A stretch of 64,000 bases of DNA from positions 5,048,441 through 5,112,440 of the forward strand of contig BCKC01000001.1 in the NCBI GenBank assembly GCA_001600455.1, given 5' to 3'. The translations under genes and the position numbers were made by a program. This stretch comes from Endocalyx cinctus. Lineage: Eukaryota; Ascomycota; Sordariomycetes; Amphisphaeriales; Apiosporaceae. The notes under the pieces are model-generated. The model worked only from the letters and a program-made list of their open reading frames with translations, was not told where the DNA came from and did not search any database. Below, piece after piece: positions 46,890 through 60,700 of this stretch. Within the stretch, counting starts at the first letter, position 1; the number at the start of each line of letters is the position of its first letter.

Positions 46890-49135
46890 CTAGATATGAA
46901 CCATCATGTTGTGTTTGCGAATACCCTTGGGACCGAGTTCACTATAGAAGAAAAAGAACGTTAGTATGATAATAAAGGAGAACAAAGAAATTAGAAGAAG
47001 ACTGAGTGAGAACTTACTTGTAATCGACTCGGGTAAGACTCATGAGTCTCTGGGCCTCGATCATGCCCTGATCCGAGCTGTGGATGCAGAACGCCATGCG
47101 CGCGCCGACGCAGGAGCCGAGGAACTGAGCGTCCTCGAAGCCGGCCTTGGCCCATTCCGTGATGTAAGTCGGAAGTGGCGCCTGCTTGATGCTCATGGGG
47201 GTTTGGGCGTGAGAGTGATGGGTGGTGGTGGTAGTAGCCTCACCGGAGATGGAGCCGGGAGCCTGCACCGAGCCCGGCACGCCTAGGGAAGCGGTCGTGG
47301 CCGCTTGTAGGAGGGGGTTGACGGAGCTGGTGGTTGGTAGGGGCACTTGACCGCTGATCGATCCCGTAGGTGTCTGCGATCCGGTGCCCGTCGGGGTACC
47401 GATGTTAGATGGCAACTCGGAAGTAAAGATTGTCGCGGTGCTAGGCGACACCAGATGACGACCTTGTAGCGTTTGCATGATGTTGTCCTTGAGACCTCGC
47501 AACCGGCTACCACCACCAACGAACACCAGGTTATCCCAGCAAGCCGCTCTCATATAGCTATCAGGAATGCTCTGAATTGCGAGATAGATGGTCATCGCAA
47601 TACGGTCGATCTCATCCCGGTCTGCGAAGAGGAATCTTTCGAGACCAATTTCGATATCCTTTCGTACTCGTCTCGTTCTCCGCGCACTCACAGTTTCGGT
47701 GGGCTCTGCAGGGGGTTTGGGAGCCTCGTCCTTAATTTCGCCATTGGCCTCCGGTTTTGTTTCGGGCTTTGATTCCTCGGTGGGAGCAGCACCGTCGGTC
47801 GTAGCAGCTGCTGGCGCAGGCGCAGCTGTACTGGCTTCTTCGGTTGTAGCAGGAGGTGGGGCATCTGGTTTAGGAGTATTGTCGACAATGGGGATTTGTA
47901 CGTCTTCATGCACTAGCTCTTCGTAATGGAAAGTATTAAACTTGCGTTTGTTATTGGGCAACCGAACCGGTTTAGCTGCAGCAGCCTCGGCCTCCTGACC
48001 CTTGCTTTTGGTTTTCTGCTTGGCTTTGTCTTGCTTCTCTTTTTCGCGCTTCGCAAGGAAGTCTCGTGTATTACCGCTCGTAACGATATTGGCGACATCA
48101 AGGACACCTTCTTCTCCGGTCTTCTCTTCACCAGCCTCGGCCTCGGCTTCGGTTTCTGCACTAAACGCGGGTTTAGGGGGATCCATAGCAATTTGGGGTG
48201 CATCTCCGTTTGCCGGCGCGGCCGCGGGAGCGGGCGCATTCGCGACAATTGCCGATGTGGCCGTAGGAAGCTCCATTAACTCGTCCAACTCGGGTTTAAA
48301 TGGTAGGACCTCGCAAAGAGGACTCTTCTTCAGCTGTTCAGCCATGTCGTGCGTAAAGCTCTTGGCTTTGAGCAGAGACAATAACTTTTGAGTAAAAATT
48401 TCCCCTCCCGATATTTCTCGGGCCGGGCAGGGGTAGCCGAGCATCCTAAACCCAACCACGTTTCCATCATATATGCAAGAGACGTCAACTTTCTCGTACC
48501 CGATGTCGACGACCGTCATATTTGACCACTTTAGTCCGTACTGAGACGCGAGGGCACTATCCATGATACAAAGCGCAGGGGTCTTTGTCTTTTCGAATAT
48601 GTACCGTGCAATCTGTTCGCAATCTCGTCGAGTCCATCGTGGTGACGCAGCGAGGAAGATAGGAGTATTATGGTAGGTAGTGGTAAGTAACCCGTGCACA
48701 TGGTCAATGAAGGCGAGGAAGGCTGGCATATTAACAATGCGGCCGGCTGAAGAATTGAGAGTTAGCTTGCGTATTTAGCTTGTGTTGCTGAGCGTTTTTC
48801 AAAGCAACCATAACGTTAAAAACAATCATTCTACTGATTTACTTACCAACAATGGGATAAATAGCCCCTTCAACGCTATCTCGATCTTCTACATATTCCC
48901 ACTCATCTTCTGTCTTTTCCCCATTCGCCGAAGGATCCGAAGGTTTTTCCTTCTTGCGCTTATAGGTATGAAAGGGTCTATATTCCTGAGTTTCGGCATC
49001 TTTAAACATGCGTGTAGGAATGCGCTGAGTAGGCGGGGTGAGTTCGGCGCAACCTAGCTGAGCAAGAGTAGATTGACTTCCGGGGCTGATTATGAGGATC
49101 TGCTCCTCCCTCCATTTCCCTTGCGCGTTGGACAT
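46890..49135 (-). CDS. arp9: Actin-related protein 9 (SWI/SNF and RSC subunit)
   Basis: Nuclear actin-like protein that, with Arp7, binds the HSA helix of Swi2/Snf2-type remodellers in yeast. Exons 49135–48847, 48746–47018 and 46941–46890 join to 689 residues. Actin-fold pieces are visible: N-terminal ILIISPGSQSTLAQLGCAEL, IFLAASPRWTRRDCEQIARY, the adenosine-region-like MTVVDIGYEKVDVSCIYDGN, RMLGYPCPAREISGGEIFTQ, NLVFVGGGSRLRGLKDNI and the C-terminal TEWAKAGFEDAQFLGSCVGA. Long P/A/E/K/T-rich segments of low complexity (roughly residues 245–390 and a T/S/P-rich stretch near 560) make it larger than yeast Arp9 (467 residues). ATP hydrolysis is not expected for this class. Confidence 0.92.
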
Positions 49136-50277
49136 TTTCTTTTATTTATTTCTTTTGAGTCAGAGAGGGTAGATTATCGCGTCGACGAAGTTCTCTATGC
49201 GATGAAAGGTGCGGTGTCTAGTGTGTGGAAAGAGAGGCACCACCCAATGCGACTCGATTATTTATGTTTTAACAAACTCGCCAAGTTAATATTTTTATAT
49301 TCAATAGAATAAAATTCAAATTCAAATGAGAACACAAATACGAAGGTGAGTATATGCGCAATTGAATGTTCAAATTCAAGTTCAAATGGAGTAGGATAAT
49401 ATTAGCAGTAGTAAAAATGTCTGGGTTCGCGTGGAAGGACGCGATCTAAAGCAAAGTTCAAGATACTCTCTTTCTTAATTGATTAGGTAGGTTAACCACT
49501 TTTTCTAGGGAGGACAGGCAGCTGAAGCTTGTTATATGGAAAGTTTTCCAGTGGCTGAAGCTCTATTATAATAAAATATTATTGGTTAGATTAAGTGGGG
49601 TATTTCAATATCGAGGCTTGCCGTCCTACTGTCCAGCGCCGTCTTGACATCCCATCCCATCCCATCCCATCTCGTCTCGTCTCACTTTATCATCAAGTTT
49701 TCTAGTTAGTTAATAGGAGGTGAATAATACTAATCACGCATATCAAGTAAAGGAAAAGGTCTTTAAACTAGGTTTGAACATTACATTTCTTTAAAAAAAG
49801 ATCAGATATCTTCCAAGTAACCTTCAGATCATCCCCGTACTCCCGTTCTATCCTTCATAACCCTATCTGTAAATAAGTATATGTCGATATAGATATATAT
49901 ACAATATAAAATAAAATAAATTAACAAATAAAATAAAATAATTGTTCTTTTATGACCTAGTAAAGAGGAAGGGTATCAACGGCGTGAGATGGTCCTCTTT
50001 TTTTTCCCATGAAAAATATCTCTTAACGCTGAGGTTTCCCATGCAAGTCGCCCGTATAAGATAAGCTCCCATACTCATACAATAAACCAATCCTTTCCCA
50101 GACCATACCGTGGTATCTCGTAAGCTTTCAGTGAAAGTAATAAATGCATGCTTGTTCCAAATAAAGAAAAATAAATAAATAATAAATGAACTCCAAGAAC
50201 CGTTCGCTGTAGTCGTAAGAAAATAAGAATGAAGTAATCTTGTTAAATTTTGTTTAAAAAAAAGGAAAATCAGCTCA
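49136..50277. other. Intergenic
   Basis: Arp9 promoter and 3' region of the SYLF gene. Contains repeated ATTCAAATTCAAAT-like units at 49312–49390 and a (CATCC)n/(TCTCG)n run near 49648–49684. AT-rich with (AAATA)n near 49905–49940. No gene seen. Confidence 0.6.
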
Positions 50278-52503
50278 TCAAGCCACAGACACTGGCAACT
50301 CTCGGCTGGCTCTGAAGTCCACCCGCTCTTCTGGTACAGATGGGGCCTGTGCCGTGTGGATCTGTGCTTGGGGTAACTCTTCCACCGTCTCGGAGAGTTT
50401 GTTCTCAAAAAACTCGCGCTCCTGCTTCGGAGTATCATCGAGCGCTGGAGGATTCTCCTGCGCCGGACTAGACTGGGTACTGTCGCTAGCCATTTCGGCC
50501 TCCTTAATGGCCCCTTCCAAAGGCGTCATGACAACGCTGTTGGCTTTAGGCGTGCTAACATCTTGAGATTCCGAGTTCATGTCGAACTCCTGTCTCAGAG
50601 GACTGCTAATCATAGTGCTTATATCCGGCATTTGGCTCCTCCGCCGCGATGAGCGAGCGGGACTTCGTAGCGGAAGCGGTGGGGGTACTCTGCGTGGGAT
50701 AGTGACGACGGCTCCCTTCGCGTGGACAATCTGGGACGCGCCCACGGGCATACGAGCCGGGGCCTGAGCGGTAGCAACCTCGAAAACGACAGCCTCCTCT
50801 TCATCATCTTCGTCGTCAAATTCATCGTCATCCTCGTCATCAATGCTTTCATCACCCGACATGGAATAATAATCATCCTCATCGTCGGCATCTGCTTCGT
50901 TCTCCTTTTCCTCGTCAACGCTCTCTAGCTCTTCTTTCTTATCCGAATCAGACTGCGATTCTTCGTTCTTCGCAGGACTCGTGACAATTGGCTCTTCGTC
51001 TAAATCTGGGAAATTAGATAACATCCTGAGAGCGCTTATGTCAATCTTTGTATAGTCGGGCTCCACGGGCTCTTTGATTTCCGTCACTTCGTCGGAGGAG
51101 TGCTGGGGATTGCCATCTTCGCTCTGACTCTGGCTGTGGCTTGGGGTGGTCATCGGCGTAACCGAAGATACTTGAGTGTTTGTATCCGTCATTTGACTTC
51201 GTTCGGTTGCCATGGTTCTGTTCGACATGTACGATCCTCGGTTGCTTCTCGACATGTTCGTGTCTACGCTTCCGCGGTGGTATTTAGAGAAAGCCGGGCT
51301 TGTTGGGCTGGGGCTATAATCGAAATTACGACTGTCAGGTCTCAGTCGGGTGCCAGCCTCCCGAATCTCCATTCCAGCCATCTCAAGAGCTAAGACACCG
51401 TATGGATCCGGATCTTCCAAGGTAGGAATGCCAAAATTTGGAGACGCGAGAGCCGATTTAGGCAAGTCCATCGTCGCATCACCTGGCGTAGTTTGAGACG
51501 AAAGTTGTTCAACAAGCGCCATGTCGTAGTCGATCCTCCCTTCGGCCGCCTTAAGCACCTCGGTCAAGGGTCGCGTCTGCGGTAAGCTTTGGTTGATGTC
51601 GCCGGCCAGTATTTTAGCAACCCCTAACTTCATGCCGTAAAATCTTTCATTCTCGTCGGAACGCTCGTGAAGAATGGTACCGTCCAGTTTCACTTCCGCA
51701 TTCTGACCTCTCGATTTCACGTACGCGAGTGCGTGGTCACTAAGATCCGCCCAGGAGACATCATTTTCGAGAAGACCTAAGGTTACGAGAGGACCGGGGG
51801 TCAAGACGACGTCGCTTCCCAAGGCGAACTTGGGTCGACCGAATATCTCGAGAACGGTGAAGTTGTTAATAACAAGAATGCAGTCGTAGATGTCAACGCC
51901 GATAACAAACCCCAGACTAGTTGTTTGTAGCAGTAATCCCGACGGTGGTGACCACGTTCCATCCGTCTTACGGGCGATCAAAACGCCGCTACCGCCAGAA
52001 CCCGAACCAAACAATCCCGTTCGCATAGAACTGAATACTGCTAGCCCGACGGCATTTTGAATTATTCTTGGTGGTATCTTTTTTAATATAACGTTCGTCG
52101 TGTGATTACTGGATAAACTCGGTGCTGGACTGCTGGGTCGGTCATCGGGTACTGAGAACCCATCGGCTACGTATATCAATGTTAATAAATAACCTAGGGG
52201 TTTTTNTTTTTNTTTTTNTTTTTTAACTTAAAAAAAAAAAAAAAAAAAAAGAAGGTTCTCCTTACCACAAAATGATTTCAGTATGCGGGCAGCCTTTTCA
52301 CATTCCTTATCCAAGGTAGAAGGGACAAATGCATCTTTCGTTATCCGAACCGGAGTACTTAGTCGATTCACCGAGTTCGGGATCCTATCGGCCCATCCAC
52401 GAACTTTCTCGACGCTGTTCTTACGACTGTGATTGCTATGTTCCGTACCGGTGCTCCCTCTATTCCGTTCCCAGGCCGGGAGAAGTGCTGATATTCGCTG
52501 CAT
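50278..52503 (-). CDS. SYLF (Ysc84/DUF500) domain protein with long acidic disordered tail
   Basis: Exons 52503–52266 and 52166–50278 join to 708 residues. The N-terminal third carries the SYLF lipid-binding domain: AFVPSTLDKECEKAARILKS, IPPRIIQNAVGLAVFSSMRT, GLFGSGSGGSGVLIARK, GTWSPPSGLLLQTTSLGFVI, IYDCILVINNFTVLEIFGRP and a PGPLVT segment. Ysc84-type proteins bind phosphoinositides and act at actin patches in endocytosis, usually with a C-terminal SH3; here no SH3 is visible. Instead the C-terminal half is disordered, with an almost unbroken D/E stretch (about residues 490–530) and a proline patch RRVPPPLPLRSPARSSRRR that could bind SH3 domains. The single intron contains three N bases in T-tracts. 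Confidence 0.88.
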
Positions 52504-53168
52504 AATGGGCAGGACAGGACTGGGGACTGTTAATGGAAGATTTAACGAGTCCCCGTCACCTCGAGCGGGTTTAGATTGGTTCCGAGGTGAAGGATCTCGT
52601 GAAGATGATCTTTAATTTACTTCTCATTCGTCGTTGTTCTTCAAACATGCCGGGATGTCGCGCGTAGGTTTTTTTTTTTTTTTTTTTTTTTTTTGTATTG
52701 TTCAAAGATGGACAAATAGGGAAATGCCTTACTAAAAAGGTGGAAATCGGAAATGGGAGATTATCAACCAAAAGAATAGAAAATAAGAAATATGTAAATA
52801 TGTCAATAAAAAAAAATCAGTAAATAAATTAAAGTTTTTTTAAGTAATGATGTAAGAAAGTTAAAGAGAGAGGGGGGAAAAGATAAATGAACAAATAAAT
52901 TGTGAAATAATTGAAGTAAAGCAGATGGTAATAACGAATGTATGTTTGGGGGGTGTCATGTCGTAGGGTGGCTTGCAAACGAAGTGACGTTTTTTCTGGG
53001 CCGAACTTGAAATCAAGCTGTGTAAAGTACGCAGTAAGAAGTATTAAAGGTAAAAGGCAAAAAAAAAAGGTACAGCGTATAGTGTAGTGTAGTGTACCTA
53101 GGTACATGGTATAAAGGCAAAGTTTATTGAAGGAGGGTAGCCTAAACAGCTGAGTGGCTGATTAGTAG

Positions 53169-53211
53169 GGATGGTATGGATGGTATGGGTGGTATGGTGG
53201 TAATGGTAGGG
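53169..53211. repeat. GGATGGTAT-type minisatellite
   Basis: Imperfect tandem GGATGGTAT/GGTGGTAT units, about five copies. Confidence 0.75.
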
Positions 53212-53319
53212 GTATAAGGATATACGATGGGGTCATAGATAGGTACAAATATCCACTTTCAAGTAAGGTCCCTGGCAGGCTGGCAGGGTCAGTAAAAACT
53301 GTACAACTCTAATAAGTTT

Positions 53320-53357
53320 GGGTCCTTTTTGGGTCTTTTTGGGTCTTTTTGGGTCCT
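53320..53357. repeat. GGGTCTTTTT tandem repeat
   Basis: Four near-identical 10–11-bp units GGGTC(C/T)TTTTT in a row. Confidence 0.85.
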
Positions 53358-53619
53358 TAAGCAAGCTTATTATTAGTGTTTTTAAAAAGGTACAATCTTT
53401 AGGGGGTTATGTAGTACACTGCTTGCTTTACTTAGGTATATCCTATTATCTAGAATATACTTGGTACTACTGTATCTACATACATATATTACATATACTG
53501 CATTACGTTAAAACAAGAAGAAAAAAAAGGAGAGCAGAGGAAATATCCAACATACACGTACCCGTGGACACTAATTACACTACATTTTACTATACATACC
53601 GAGGTATTTGAGTATAGAT

Positions 53620-53665
53620 ATACCTAGGTAGCCCTAGGTAGCCCTAGGTAGCCTAAGGTAGGTAT
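53620..53665. repeat. CCTAGGTAGC tandem repeat
   Basis: Three copies of CCTAGGTAGC/CCTAGGTAG-type units followed by a degenerate CCTAAGGTAGG, starting with a perfect TACCTAGGTA palindrome at 53621–53630. Confidence 0.85.
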
Positions 53666-56600
53666 ATATATAGTAGGTATGTACACTAACATAAGTATGT
53701 ATTTGCTATGATATGCACCTACGTTCAAGTAAATACTGTACTTTAGTAAGTATCATTTATAGTGACTTTAGGTTAAAGCTTAACAAATGAATCTGTATAA
53801 CTAGAAAGAATGGATCCAAGACTCAATCCATCCTCTATTAGATTCATAGTCACGTACCTACGTTGAACAATCACCGTCGAGTCCTATATTATTTTTATGA
53901 AATAACACGTTCCTCACGGCATCAACCGAAAGGATGAGGATCGAACAACTTTGAACATATCGATCCCCCTTATTCTCACGGAGAGAGAGAGAAAAACGTA
54001 CTACTGACCTTTTATGCTTTTCTAAAACGAGCCAATTAACTATAGGTGTGAGTGGACATTGCTTTTCTTTTTCTTGCTTGTCTCGTGGAATGAGTTCTAT
54101 AATAGGTTAAAAGAATAAAGTTCGATACGGGAGCTCGTAAGAGATGTTCGATACGTATCCATATGTATGACCGTATATGTAAATGGATTTGCATTTTGCA
54201 TAGATACACGGCTACGCTACTTTTGTGCAGTTCAACAAAACCAGTTCCCCAAAAAAAACCATTTATTTATTTAGAAACATTTCATTAAAATTTCAGGCAC
54301 GAGTCTTCTATACCAGATTACACTAAAATAAGTTGCATTGTCGCATGTGGAGAATAAATGGAGAGGTTACTTCAAACGAATACGACTTAGTTCAGTGACG
54401 ATGAGAAAGAGAACAGAAAGATCAGTAAAGAAACGAGTCAAGCAAGTCTACATATACGGGATCGCCTAAATGGGATCGACGGAGCCTCGAATATTCAAGG
54501 AAGAAAAAAAAAAAGACGGCAAGTATCGTCGTCTTACACTACCAACAATTGTAACCCCGATTTCATATCCATACTCATCCCATTCTTTTCTCTTTTCTTT
54601 TGATTATTGTAAATCACCCAGTTTCTACTTTTAATCATAAAACATGCCAGGTTGAGAAAAAGAAACGACGGGGAGAGACACCCATCCAACACGCACATCA
54701 CACGAACAAATCCCATTTATTAAGGGGGTAAAGAGGATAGGAATCTTTCATGTGGCTTTGAGACATGGCCTCTTAATTATACTAACAACTCTCAATTCTC
54801 TGATTTCTCTTAACAAATTCTATTACTGGCTCATTTCACTCACCCAAGTATGAACTTTCATTACGGAGTACTATCTATGTATATTGCTTTCTTCTTCTTT
54901 TTTTAATTACATGTTCACGTTTGACATTCCCGTCGTTGCCGAAGCCCGGTTTTGAATAGTTTTACCCTTTTTTTCTCCTTTCATGATCATGTCCCTGCCA
55001 AGAACGTTTGACAGACCGGGCAATTGCATCGAGGAATATAAGGTTATGTATGAAGATGGAAACCTTATTTAATAACATGAGGTTTTATAGAGGGTATACT
55101 TATCACTTTGAACCCCCAAATTCCGACCCCTCATTCCACAAGTTCGTATCGTACACACACGCACCCAATTTTGGCTCGCAGCCTTTTCTTCAACACGTTC
55201 AACTACCACCGTCAGATGATGAATGCAACGTCTTATGACTATCATTTCATTAGCAATGTGGTACTGAGATTGCGGTGAACACTGTTTGCTTACATGCCTG
55301 CCTACCTGCATACAGGTTTTTTTTTTTTCCTTCTTCTTCTTCTTCTTCTAATTGTTATTATTATTTTTATTAAAAACATTTTGTCCTTTGCCACCATCAC
55401 CTGAACCGAATTGGTAGATCAACCATTCAACCACTTTAGAAAATTATTAATCGAACCTGTTAGGGTCCATTCGTGGTACTATTACCAAGAAAATACATCG
55501 CTTGGCATCTCATCTCACTCAGCCTACTTGTTGTACCTGGCTTATGATGTATATGTATGTGTGTACATATATGTACGCACGCACCCTCATGGTCATACCC
55601 CGTAACACGCGCGGTAGTGGGGTGTCGTACTTAATTTATATTATAGTAGTAGAATGGGGTCGGTGATGGGGCCACGAGAAAGGCAAGAAACCCCCCTAAA
55701 AAGAGCCAACTAGGTAATAATTCTCATCAATTGGAAATAATTCCGAAGGGGAGTCGAAGATCATCTCCAGCAAGCAGGACAAGCAGGACCCTACCAACAT
55801 GTCAAAGATCCACACGTTCCCGCATACCCAAACAGTAAATAATACACTAATACTCTGAGCCACGGGAGCCCCGTTGGTGTTATTTCGTGCATCTGATCTT
55901 GCGCCTCGAAAAAAAACAAACAACAACAAAGTCCCCCCGTCCTGGTTAGTGTACACCACATACGTAGCATAGCGTACGCTAGATGAGAAAGTGGGCTTTT
56001 TTTTTTTTATTCTTCCCTAAACTCCAAACTTTCTTCAGATCTTCTTCGATTACACTATGATCTTGTAGATCAGGATCGAGGTCCCGTAAATGCTGGGTTT
56101 GGTATATACGTGCGTGCGTACGTTCGTTACCTTTTCACCACCTGTGTGCTATTTTGAGAATAACCGAAAATGTGGCGTATGAGATGAAAGGGTAACGCGA
56201 ACACGTATACGAGATGAACGAGGGGGGCACGTATAGTCTATACTACCTGACTACCTTCAATTAAATTATCTCAATCAAAATAATGAAGAAAACAAAAAGA
56301 AGAAGACTCTGGTCTGAATGAATACTTGTCTCGGCTACACGACCCATCTCTATTTGCATGTTTAATACATGTTTAAGCTTCTCGCCTTTTCTCCGAGTTT
56401 ACAGGTCGAGTCGAACCGGGATAGGCCTATCTTACACTTTTCACTAGTAAGCATACCAGCTCCAAGAAACCGATCAAGCTGGCCTCGTGCTGCGGACGTT
56501 AGTGTAGCGTGCGGCATACGTGTATGTGTAGGATGATGTGTATATCCTCTACTCTACTCTAACTGTACCTCTCCCTGTAGTGGCTTGTAGCGGACCAGGT

Positions 56601-57751
56601 TCTAATTCTCCGGTCGTATCATCTCAAGAACCCCGATCCAGGGCCATCCTTCCGGGAGCAAATCAGGACCCCTGGAGATGGTCAAAAATGAAAAAGTTGA
56701 GGTAAGACAATACCGATCCCGCTCTGGCATACGCAGTACAAACAGACAAATGAAGTCAAGAAAAAATAAATTGGACTACTTACATGTATAAATTTCCTGA
56801 AATTAACCTCATCTGCGGATATCTATGCAACCTGTCTAATTACGTGTATTTCCTGACCTTGCTGCTCTATCTTTTTTTTTCATTTCAGACGAGACATACG
56901 GCAAGGCACAGAAATCCTACGAAGTCAAGCTTTCTTTTTCTTTTTTCTCCCCGAATCCTTCGTTCCTTGCGGCCGCGTCTAGACCTCCTTTCCCCCTTAC
57001 TCGGCTGGGTTTTGAAAGAGAAATTCCCCGGTTAGTTTTGACCACACTACATAGGCTTTTTTCACATGAAAAAAAGGTTAAGGTTACCTTTCGCATATCT
57101 AAGACACAAAAGGGGTCCCTCTACAGCCGCTCCCCCACAGTACAAGTACGTTGGTTCAATGGCTTATAACGCTCGCACAGGTCCAATTTTCCAATATTTT
57201 TTGTCTCTTTGGTTTATTGTTCTCAAGCACGAACAAGTTGAAGGGTTTACGACTCAATAGAGCGCGCATTCTCTAATATATCACAGCCCGAAACATTGAC
57301 TGGTAAGGATAATGACAAAATAAAAGCCAATAATCATAGAACGATTACACGGGGATATCAGACTCGCTTCAACAGTCGCTTAGGCTATCTTTAGAAGGAA
57401 AAGAAAAGAAAAGGGGTAGAAGGCTTGACTAACGATATAACTACTGCTTATTTCCTTTCTTTTATATCCGAGTTTTGACAGGTAGAAGTCGTCCAGATGG
57501 TTCCGGAACTCTAACAGCATCCGCCTCGAGTTTACTTTTATTTCAATGTATACTAGTATACACCGAGAAAGAAGGGGGGAGACAGAAAAAAAGGAAAGAG
57601 AGAATGTCAGTTCCCGAGTCTTCAGGTCGGCGAATAGATATATACTACATGATATGATAATAAAAGAGTAAATAAAAACATACCACGTTTCAAGAAGAAG
57701 AAAGCCTCCCCCACAGGGCTCAGCTGAGAAAAAGAGATTCCCTAATTATCT

Positions 57752-57767
57752 CCCCCCCCCCCCCCCC
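57752..57767. repeat. Poly-C tract (16 nt)
   Basis: Uninterrupted C run in the 9-kb gene-poor stretch. Confidence 0.85.
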
Positions 57768-60700
57768 AAATATCTCGTTACGCACGTTAATTGTCTCTTG
57801 CCCCGAAACGCCACAAAGTCCTTGTTTTTCTTCTTCTCTTTCTTTCTTTCTCTTTTGTCACAAGTTCGCGCCACCTGTCCAACAATTGTTTAGTAGTATT
57901 AGTTATTTTTCTCTTCACGCTCGATGCGCCGCTCGAGTATCAGGCGCTGTCCGAGACAAATTCTAGAAACTCTAGTCTAAAACACCCAACACCCATCTAT
58001 TTATTTCTAGGGCGCAAGAAGGGTGTGTTTGTGTTTATGTGCATGCGCGTGCAAATCGGGTAATCCCGCATCTCAGACGTTAGTGTAGCACGGGGTCCGA
58101 GAACGAAATGGGGGAGGAAAAACAAATTAAGAAATAAATAAAGAAAGGGAATAATACATAGAGGGAGGGAAACATTTAAGTTGATGTTTATTCTCAGCCG
58201 TATGGCGCCAGATGCTTAGTACAAGCTCTCGTAGGCGTATAATTACTAAGTTTGGTGAATCCCTCGATTGAAAGCTTGCTTACTTGCATGACGGTAAAAA
58301 AAAAAAAAAATCCTAACGACTGAAGGGATATATGTCGGGGTGAAGTGGATTATGCAAAAGGCATAAGACGGCCCGGCATGTAAGTAATGGATGGATATTA
58401 GTAAGACCAGTAAGTAGGTCAGTAAGCTGGTAAACGATGATGGTGATAACGCTATCCACCCTACGATATAGTAGGGCGACGACAGATGCGAAGATGGCTA
58501 CATAGAATACGTAGAAAACCGCAGTCATGGGTAGATAATCGTTCAGCTAATCTGTATCGGCAGTCGGGTTTATATTCTTGACGATAGTGTCAACATCACT
58601 CTCTACTTACGATAATCAGGGCATGCCATACCAGTAAGAATATCCTGCCAGCGTTTCTCAATTTACTTACAAGACGTTCTTCGCTGTTCCATCCGAGATT
58701 CAGACTAGCCAACTGTATTTCTCGATCAGTAGCCCTATGTAATTACCATTCTCAATTGAAACCTAAGAAGACATAGAAGAATCAGCAGGAGAATAGTCAT
58801 AGACAGCTGATCGAGCCCCAATCATTTCAGTCCTCTTTGATCCCCTCCTAGAAATTTCTATTCAGGAGATATAACTTCAACGACGTACTTCGTTTGGTAA
58901 CTTTCAAGAATGTGAAAAAAAAAAAAAAATACGTATAACTGCATACGCAAGGAGTTCTCATGGTAATATGATTGCATATGATACATACCATATACGTCTA
59001 AAACTGATCTTATGTACAAGTGAGGCACGAAAAACCGTCAGCTAACCTTTGCGGGACGTCCCTCGCTTTCGGCATCGTCACTGGTGATTAGCATATACAT
59101 TACCTATTATCTCACTTACCTCGATCTTAGAAGCCAAAGATCCTCTTATAGCCTGAATACGACTCGTTAGCTCTTACTGATGAGAGATGGGTCGACGAAG
59201 CAAAGCCAGCTAATTCTCGACTTCAGCGAGCTTTCCGCCCCCTCTTCTTTTGGAGGAATGGAACAAATATTGATATTGTGTATATCTGCGTGCGTACGTA
59301 GTGTGGCAACACTGTATATAATATGACATGTTAATGTGAAGGGGTGTCATCATATATGTAAGCCGTAATAAACTCATATAACGGAATACGTCAGATAATA
59401 ATAAGACGGGAATGCCATCCCTCCCCGAAAAAGATTCCTAAAGAGCATGCGTGATTAATAAAAAGTTCTATTAAGATTCAAGGTCCTCCCCTCCCCTCCC
59501 CTCCGCTCTGCCGCTCTCAAAATGGATACCAAATAAAGTTGATGTACTACGAGAGCAGGATTCATTCCCTTGCCGAAGATCATAGAATGCGGATGCGGCT
59601 CTTCGGTCTTTGCTTTCCTGTATCTCTTTTTATTTTTTATTTTTTTTGGGCCACCCTCCCATTTGCCCACCTCATTCATTCGTCTTACGTTGGACTTCTT
59701 TTTGTTAATCGCGAACTTCATCTAACTCCGACTGCCGGACTCGGGTTATAATAAAAGTGCGCCTCGAAGCGTGAAAGAGGAAAACAAAAACCAAAATCAC
59801 GCACGTGAGAAAGAAAGAAAAAAAAAAAGTTCACTCTGTTTCTTCTCATATGTCTATCCTAACATAAAGAACAAGAATCGAAATGCGTACCGCCCACAAC
59901 CAGTCTAACGAGGTTCGAGGGCATAGTAAATACCAAAAATATAAGAGGTCATTCCCGAAGAAGAAAGAGAGACACGCTTAAGCTCAAGTTCAGGATCCAA
60001 ATCCCATAGTCAAATTTTGTAAACGGATAGATAGCTAGATAGCTAGCTACTTACTTACATATGAAACATATGCACGTGAGAGCGAGGGAAAAAACGTAGT
60101 GGGTGATGTGAGATATAATACTAACGTAAGCAAATAAGGTAGTAAAAACGATCTTGGGTTTTACCAGAAAGGAAAGGAGGTGAAGCTGATCAAAGAACCA
60201 AGAAATGAGGAGGAGAAGGGGGAAGGATACGTTGAATTTTATCAGGTAATCAAATGGGAGAGGAGTAAGACGAGACACGATTAGGGAGGGGGATGAAAAG
60301 ATCTCATGACACGCCATGTACGGGACGTACGTTTGCTCGCGCGCGGGGACCTCCTACTTACGCATAGGGAGCTGTGAGATAGTAGTCGTGCCATAACTAT
60401 GAAACGGTTCGATTGACAGAAAGTAGTAGAGTCGGTATTTGCTATCTAGCGGTGAGGATGGATATATTAGATACTACATATGAATCGTTACTATCACCAA
60501 ATCGAGATAACTTTTAGCTGACTTAACCTTTTTTGTCTCCCAATACCCTCTAAGGAGACGCATCATCATCCTAAACGAGACCCCCCAAGACCTATTCGTC
60601 CAAGAAGGGGAGCGTGACGTTTTCAAGTTGGATATCACCATGAGCGAAGTAATAACATGTACGACACATGACAACGATGCGGTAATTTCGTGAGAATGTA

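Noticed and set aside
55008..55238. 76-codon frame in the 9-kb gene-poor stretch
   Set aside because: No domain and no plausible upstream exon.
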